Shown: in pieces, positions 61,497 through 64,000 of the stretch | Numbering within the stretch: the stretch's first letter is position 1 | Layout of the letters: each line of letters begins with the position of its first letter | The notes under the pieces: generated by a model | Databases searched by the model: none | Seen by the model: only the letters and a program-made list of their open reading frames with translations | What the model was told of the DNA's origin: nothing | Position numbers and translations under genes: made by a program | Assembly: GCF_032583975.1 (NCBI RefSeq) | Contig: NZ_JAWHTF010000003.1 | DNA length: 64,000 nucleotides | DNA from: Gilvirhabdus luticola | GTDB lineage: Bacteria > Bacteroidota > Bacteroidia > Flavobacteriales > Flavobacteriaceae | Strand: one strand, 5' to 3'

Positions 61497-63628
61497 TGAA
61501 CAATATTCTAAAAAAATATGGTGTTACAATTTTATTGCTTTTTGCATTATTAATTATAATAGTTGCAAAAATCGGTAATTTAGATAAAACTCCTAAAGTC
61601 GTATTAGTTTTAGGTAGATTTCATTTGTTATTATTGCATTTGCCTATTGGAGCTTTACTGATTACTTTCTTTTTAGATATTATTGGAAGAATAAAGAAAG
61701 ATTATCCATCACAGATCATTAAATATGCACTTGGATTTACAGTTTTTTTTGCCATAATAACATGCATATTAGGATACTTCTTATCACTTCAAGGAGGTTA
61801 TGGCGAACGTATTTTGAATATCCATTTTTGGACTGCCATGGTAACTGCACTATTAGCCAGCGCATTGTTTATTCTATCCCTAATGACTTCAAGAAAAGCG
61901 AAAAGAATGGTGCTTCCGTTTTTCATCATAACATTTATAAGTATTAGTGTTACAGGTCATTATGGAAGTATATTGACACATGGCGAAAACTTTCTGACAG
62001 AGTATGTAAGTATTTCAGAAAAATTAGAAACTGTCGAAGTTGTTGATAGTTTAAAACTATATGAAAATGTAATAGCAAGAATTTTGGATGACAAGTGTAT
62101 TCAATGTCATAATGCTACTAAAACTAAAGGTAAATTATCCTTAATTTCAAAAGAGACCATATTAAAAGGAGGCGAAAGTGGAGAAGCTATAATTATTGGT
62201 AATGCCGAAGAGAGCCTTTTGTATAATCAATTATTATTACCAGAATCAGACAAAAAGCATATGCCTCCTAAAGGGAAGCCTCAATTAACAACAGATGAAA
62301 AATTACTCATCAAGCATTGGATAGATGGAGGAGCTGATTTTGAAGGTTATATAGGAAACCTTTCCAAGAACGATACACTAAAAAACATTTTAAAGAAATA
62401 TTTAGTATTTGATAAAACACCAATTAAAAAAGCATCTGTATATGACATAGATCAAATCAAGGGTGCCGGTTTTATGGTTAAGGAAATGGGAGTTGGAGCA
62501 CCAGAGTTAAGCATTAAATATAACCAAAAGGAAATTGAAAAAAGTGCAGTCAAAAAACTTTCTAATTTAAAAGATCAAATTGTAGAACTCGATTTAAGTA
62601 ATACTAATTTATCTGATAACATGACCAGTACATTAAGAAAGCTTGAAAATTTAAAAATGTTAAGGTTAGATAACACTAAAATATCAGATAAAACGCTCCA
62701 GTACATTACTAATTTAGAGCATCTTGAAACACTTAATCTATTTAATACTTCTATCACTGACAATGGTCTGGAAACATTGTTGAAGTCTGTCAAACCAAAG
62801 CATATTTATTGTTGGAAATCTAATGTTGGTAAAGAAACATCGTTGAGATTGCAAAAAACATATAATATCGAAATCCATAATGGAATAAATAATGATTTTG
62901 TTGAAGAGACAAAATTAAAACTGCCTACTATTACACCAAATAATACGTTTTTTACTGATTCCATTACTTTAAATTTTACTTCTAACTTAAAAAATGCCGA
63001 ATTGCGATATACTTTAAATGGAGAAATACCAGACTCAACCAGTGTTCTTTATTCTGAAGGAATTAAAATAACAGAAAACACCAATTTAAAGGTAAAGGCT
63101 TTTAAAAAAGGTTGGTTGCCAAGTGATGTATTAGAACGTGATTTTTTTAAAATAAAACATCAGGTCACAAACTATATAATAAAAAATAAGCCTGACCCAA
63201 GATATCCTAATGCTAATAAATTGTTTGATCTAGAGGAAGGCAGTACAGCATTTAGGGATGGAAAATGGACAGGTTATCTGGGTTATGATGTGGATACTAC
63301 TATTGATTTAGGATCAGAAAAAGTGGTCAATAATATTTCAATTAACTGTTTGGAAAATGTTGGTAATTGGATATTATTTCCAACCAAAATGATTGTATAC
63401 GCTTCGTTAAATAAGGAAGCTGAATTTGAAAAGGTAGGAGAACTGATATTAAATGAAAATCCAAAAAATAATACAGAATCTAGTATAAAAAGATTTACAT
63501 TAAATATCAATAATACAGAAGCGCAATTTTTTAAAATAATAATTAAAAATCTAGGGGTTTTACCTACTTGGCATGAAGGTGCTGGCAATGCTTCATGGGT
63601 TTTTGTAGACGAAATATTTTTATGGTAA
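61496..63628 (+). CDS. DUF2231-cytochrome c-LRR-chitobiase-C fusion membrane protein
   Basis: This 710-residue protein has five N-terminal helices (about 10-27, 45-62, 78-97, 112-130, 137-153) of DUF2231 type with conserved His (RFHLLLLHLP, HFW). A PSCyt1 haem c domain follows (CIQCH, C201-H205; later KKHMPPKGKPQLT). Leucine-rich repeats (~350-450; LDLSNTNLSDNMTSTLRKLENLKMLRLDNTKISDKTL) come next, then a CHB_HEX_C domain (~475-545) and a discoidin-like end (WHEGAGNASWVFVDEIFLW). It combines a membrane electron carrier with carbohydrate-binding modules. It overlaps the GH29 start by 7 bp. Confidence 0.9.
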   Translation: MNNILKKYGVTILLLFALLIIIVAKIGNLDKTPKVVLVLGRFHLLLLHLPIGALLITFFLDIIGRIKKDYPSQIIKYALGFTVFFAIITCILGYFLSLQGGYGERILNIHFWTAMVTALLASALFILSLMTSRKAKRMVLPFFIITFISISVTGHYGSILTHGENFLTEYVSISEKLETVEVVDSLKLYENVIARILDDKCIQCHNATKTKGKLSLISKETILKGGESGEAIIIGNAEESLLYNQLLLPESDKKHMPPKGKPQLTTDEKLLIKHWIDGGADFEGYIGNLSKNDTLKNILKKYLVFDKTPIKKASVYDIDQIKGAGFMVKEMGVGAPELSIKYNQKEIEKSAVKKLSNLKDQIVELDLSNTNLSDNMTSTLRKLENLKMLRLDNTKISDKTLQYITNLEHLETLNLFNTSITDNGLETLLKSVKPKHIYCWKSNVGKETSLRLQKTYNIEIHNGINNDFVEETKLKLPTITPNNTFFTDSITLNFTSNLKNAELRYTLNGEIPDSTSVLYSEGIKITENTNLKVKAFKKGWLPSDVLERDFFKIKHQVTNYIIKNKPDPRYPNANKLFDLEEGSTAFRDGKWTGYLGYDVDTTIDLGSEKVVNNISINCLENVGNWILFPTKMIVYASLNKEAEFEKVGELILNENPKNNTESSIKRFTLNINNTEAQFFKIIIKNLGVLPTWHEGAGNASWVFVDEIFLW

Positions 63629-64000
63629 CAAAAACAAATAACAAATTAATAATAGTATTACTTTTTTGCTTTTTCTTCAACAGTGTCCATTATGGTCAAA
63701 ATCAAGAACTGTCTAAAGAAGAACGATTGGAATGGTTTCAAGATGCTAAACTAGGTATTTTTATTCATTGGGGTATATATGCCGTTAATGGTATTGACGA
63801 ATCATGGTCTTTTTACAATGGTTATATTACATATCCGGATTACATGGAACAATTAGATGGGTTTACTGCAAAAAATTACAATCCTAAAGATTGGGCAAAA
63901 CTAATTGCAGAGAGTGGCGCAAGATATACTGTTATTACTACAAAGCATCATGACGGTGTGGCACTTTGGAACAGTAAACATTCTGATTTAAATGTTATTG
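63622..64000 (+). CDS. GH29 alpha-L-fucosidase, N-terminal part
   Basis: The ATG at 63622-63624 opens a frame to the window edge (126 codons). A signal peptide (NNKLIIVLLFCFFFNSVHYGQ) is followed by the GH29 start: KEERLEWFQDAKLGIFIHWGIYAVNG, NYNPKDWAKLIAESGARYTVITTKHHDGVALWNSK. The catalytic residues lie past the edge. It removes alpha-L-fucose, for example core fucose on N-glycans, consistent with its neighbours. It overlaps the membrane fusion gene by 7 bp. Confidence 0.92.
   Translation, partial: MVTKTNNKLIIVLLFCFFFNSVHYGQNQELSKEERLEWFQDAKLGIFIHWGIYAVNGIDESWSFYNGYITYPDYMEQLDGFTAKNYNPKDWAKLIAESGARYTVITTKHHDGVALWNSKHSDLNVI

Noticed and set aside
1..64000. Mobile elements, phage genes, restriction or toxin-antitoxin systems
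   Set aside because: No transposase, integrase, capsid, methylase or antitoxin-like frames were recognised on either strand.

Overview
The window is about 33% GC and reads as chromosome from a member of the Flavobacteriaceae (Bacteroidota), probably marine. Four things support this. There is a type IX secretion (type B) C-terminal domain on a 1205-residue cell-surface protein. SecD and SecF are fused. Rho carries a long Asn/Lys-rich insertion. Promoters follow the Bacteroidota pattern (TTTG, about 20 nt, TAnnTTTG) with little Shine-Dalgarno, and several starts are TTG. Genus cannot be fixed from sequence alone. No phage, insertion sequence or CRISPR array was seen.

Layout. 1-5.8 kb: a large repetitive secreted protein cut by the left edge, a beta-helix protein, a membrane-anchored AraC-type regulator and an SLC13-type anion symporter, all on the minus strand. 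6-14 kb: gyrB, an outer-membrane-like unknown, mdh, a small exported unknown and secDF. 14-18 kb: a minus-strand housekeeping run (folE, cysS, yidD, a yidD remnant, lgt, a DUF192 lipoprotein). 18-29 kb: a T9SS surface protein, a FadL-type porin, a low-complexity Tyr/Trp/Gly then Ser/Arg lipoprotein, proS, tRNA-Glu, rpsT, rho and a DUF4293 membrane protein. 29-40 kb: a phosphodiesterase, truA, an ABC exporter, a DUF3667 gene broken by an in-frame stop, cdaA (c-di-AMP synthesis), folP, a tandem DUF1599 protein, a DoxX-like protein, an orphan DppB-type permease that seems to start at CTG, tpiA, prmA and clpS.

40.2-44.4 kb is a compact reduced-sulfur module. It holds a Crp/Fnr regulator, a split YeeE/YedE transporter, a TauE-type exporter, an MBL-rhodanese (persulfide dioxygenase-like) enzyme and an HMA metal-binding protein. 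Both structural transcription units carry a 14-bp GTAAC-N4-RTNAC dyad about 36 bp upstream of the -7 box. This fits class II activation by the neighbouring regulator, whose recognition helix looks like that of NtcA (GTA-N8-TAC). A tRNA-Arg gene lies just beyond it.

46.3-64 kb is the most interesting part. A LytS/LytTR two-component pair diverges from a long co-directional cluster: SSS symporter, cytoplasmic GH130, CBM9-like lipoprotein, glycosylasparaginase, GH20 beta-hexosaminidase, DUF1549/DUF1553 di-haem protein, DUF1501 Tat protein, NHL-propeller Tat protein, a chitobiase-C-domain lipoprotein, a DUF2231-cytochrome c-LRR-chitobiase-C fusion, and the start of a GH29 alpha-fucosidase. The enzyme set points to breakdown of core-fucosylated N-glycans on asparagine. 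The haem c, DUF1553, DUF1501 and NHL genes interleaved with it share C-terminal binding modules with the hexosaminidase. This suggests an undescribed link between surface glycan processing and an oxidative or electron-transfer step.
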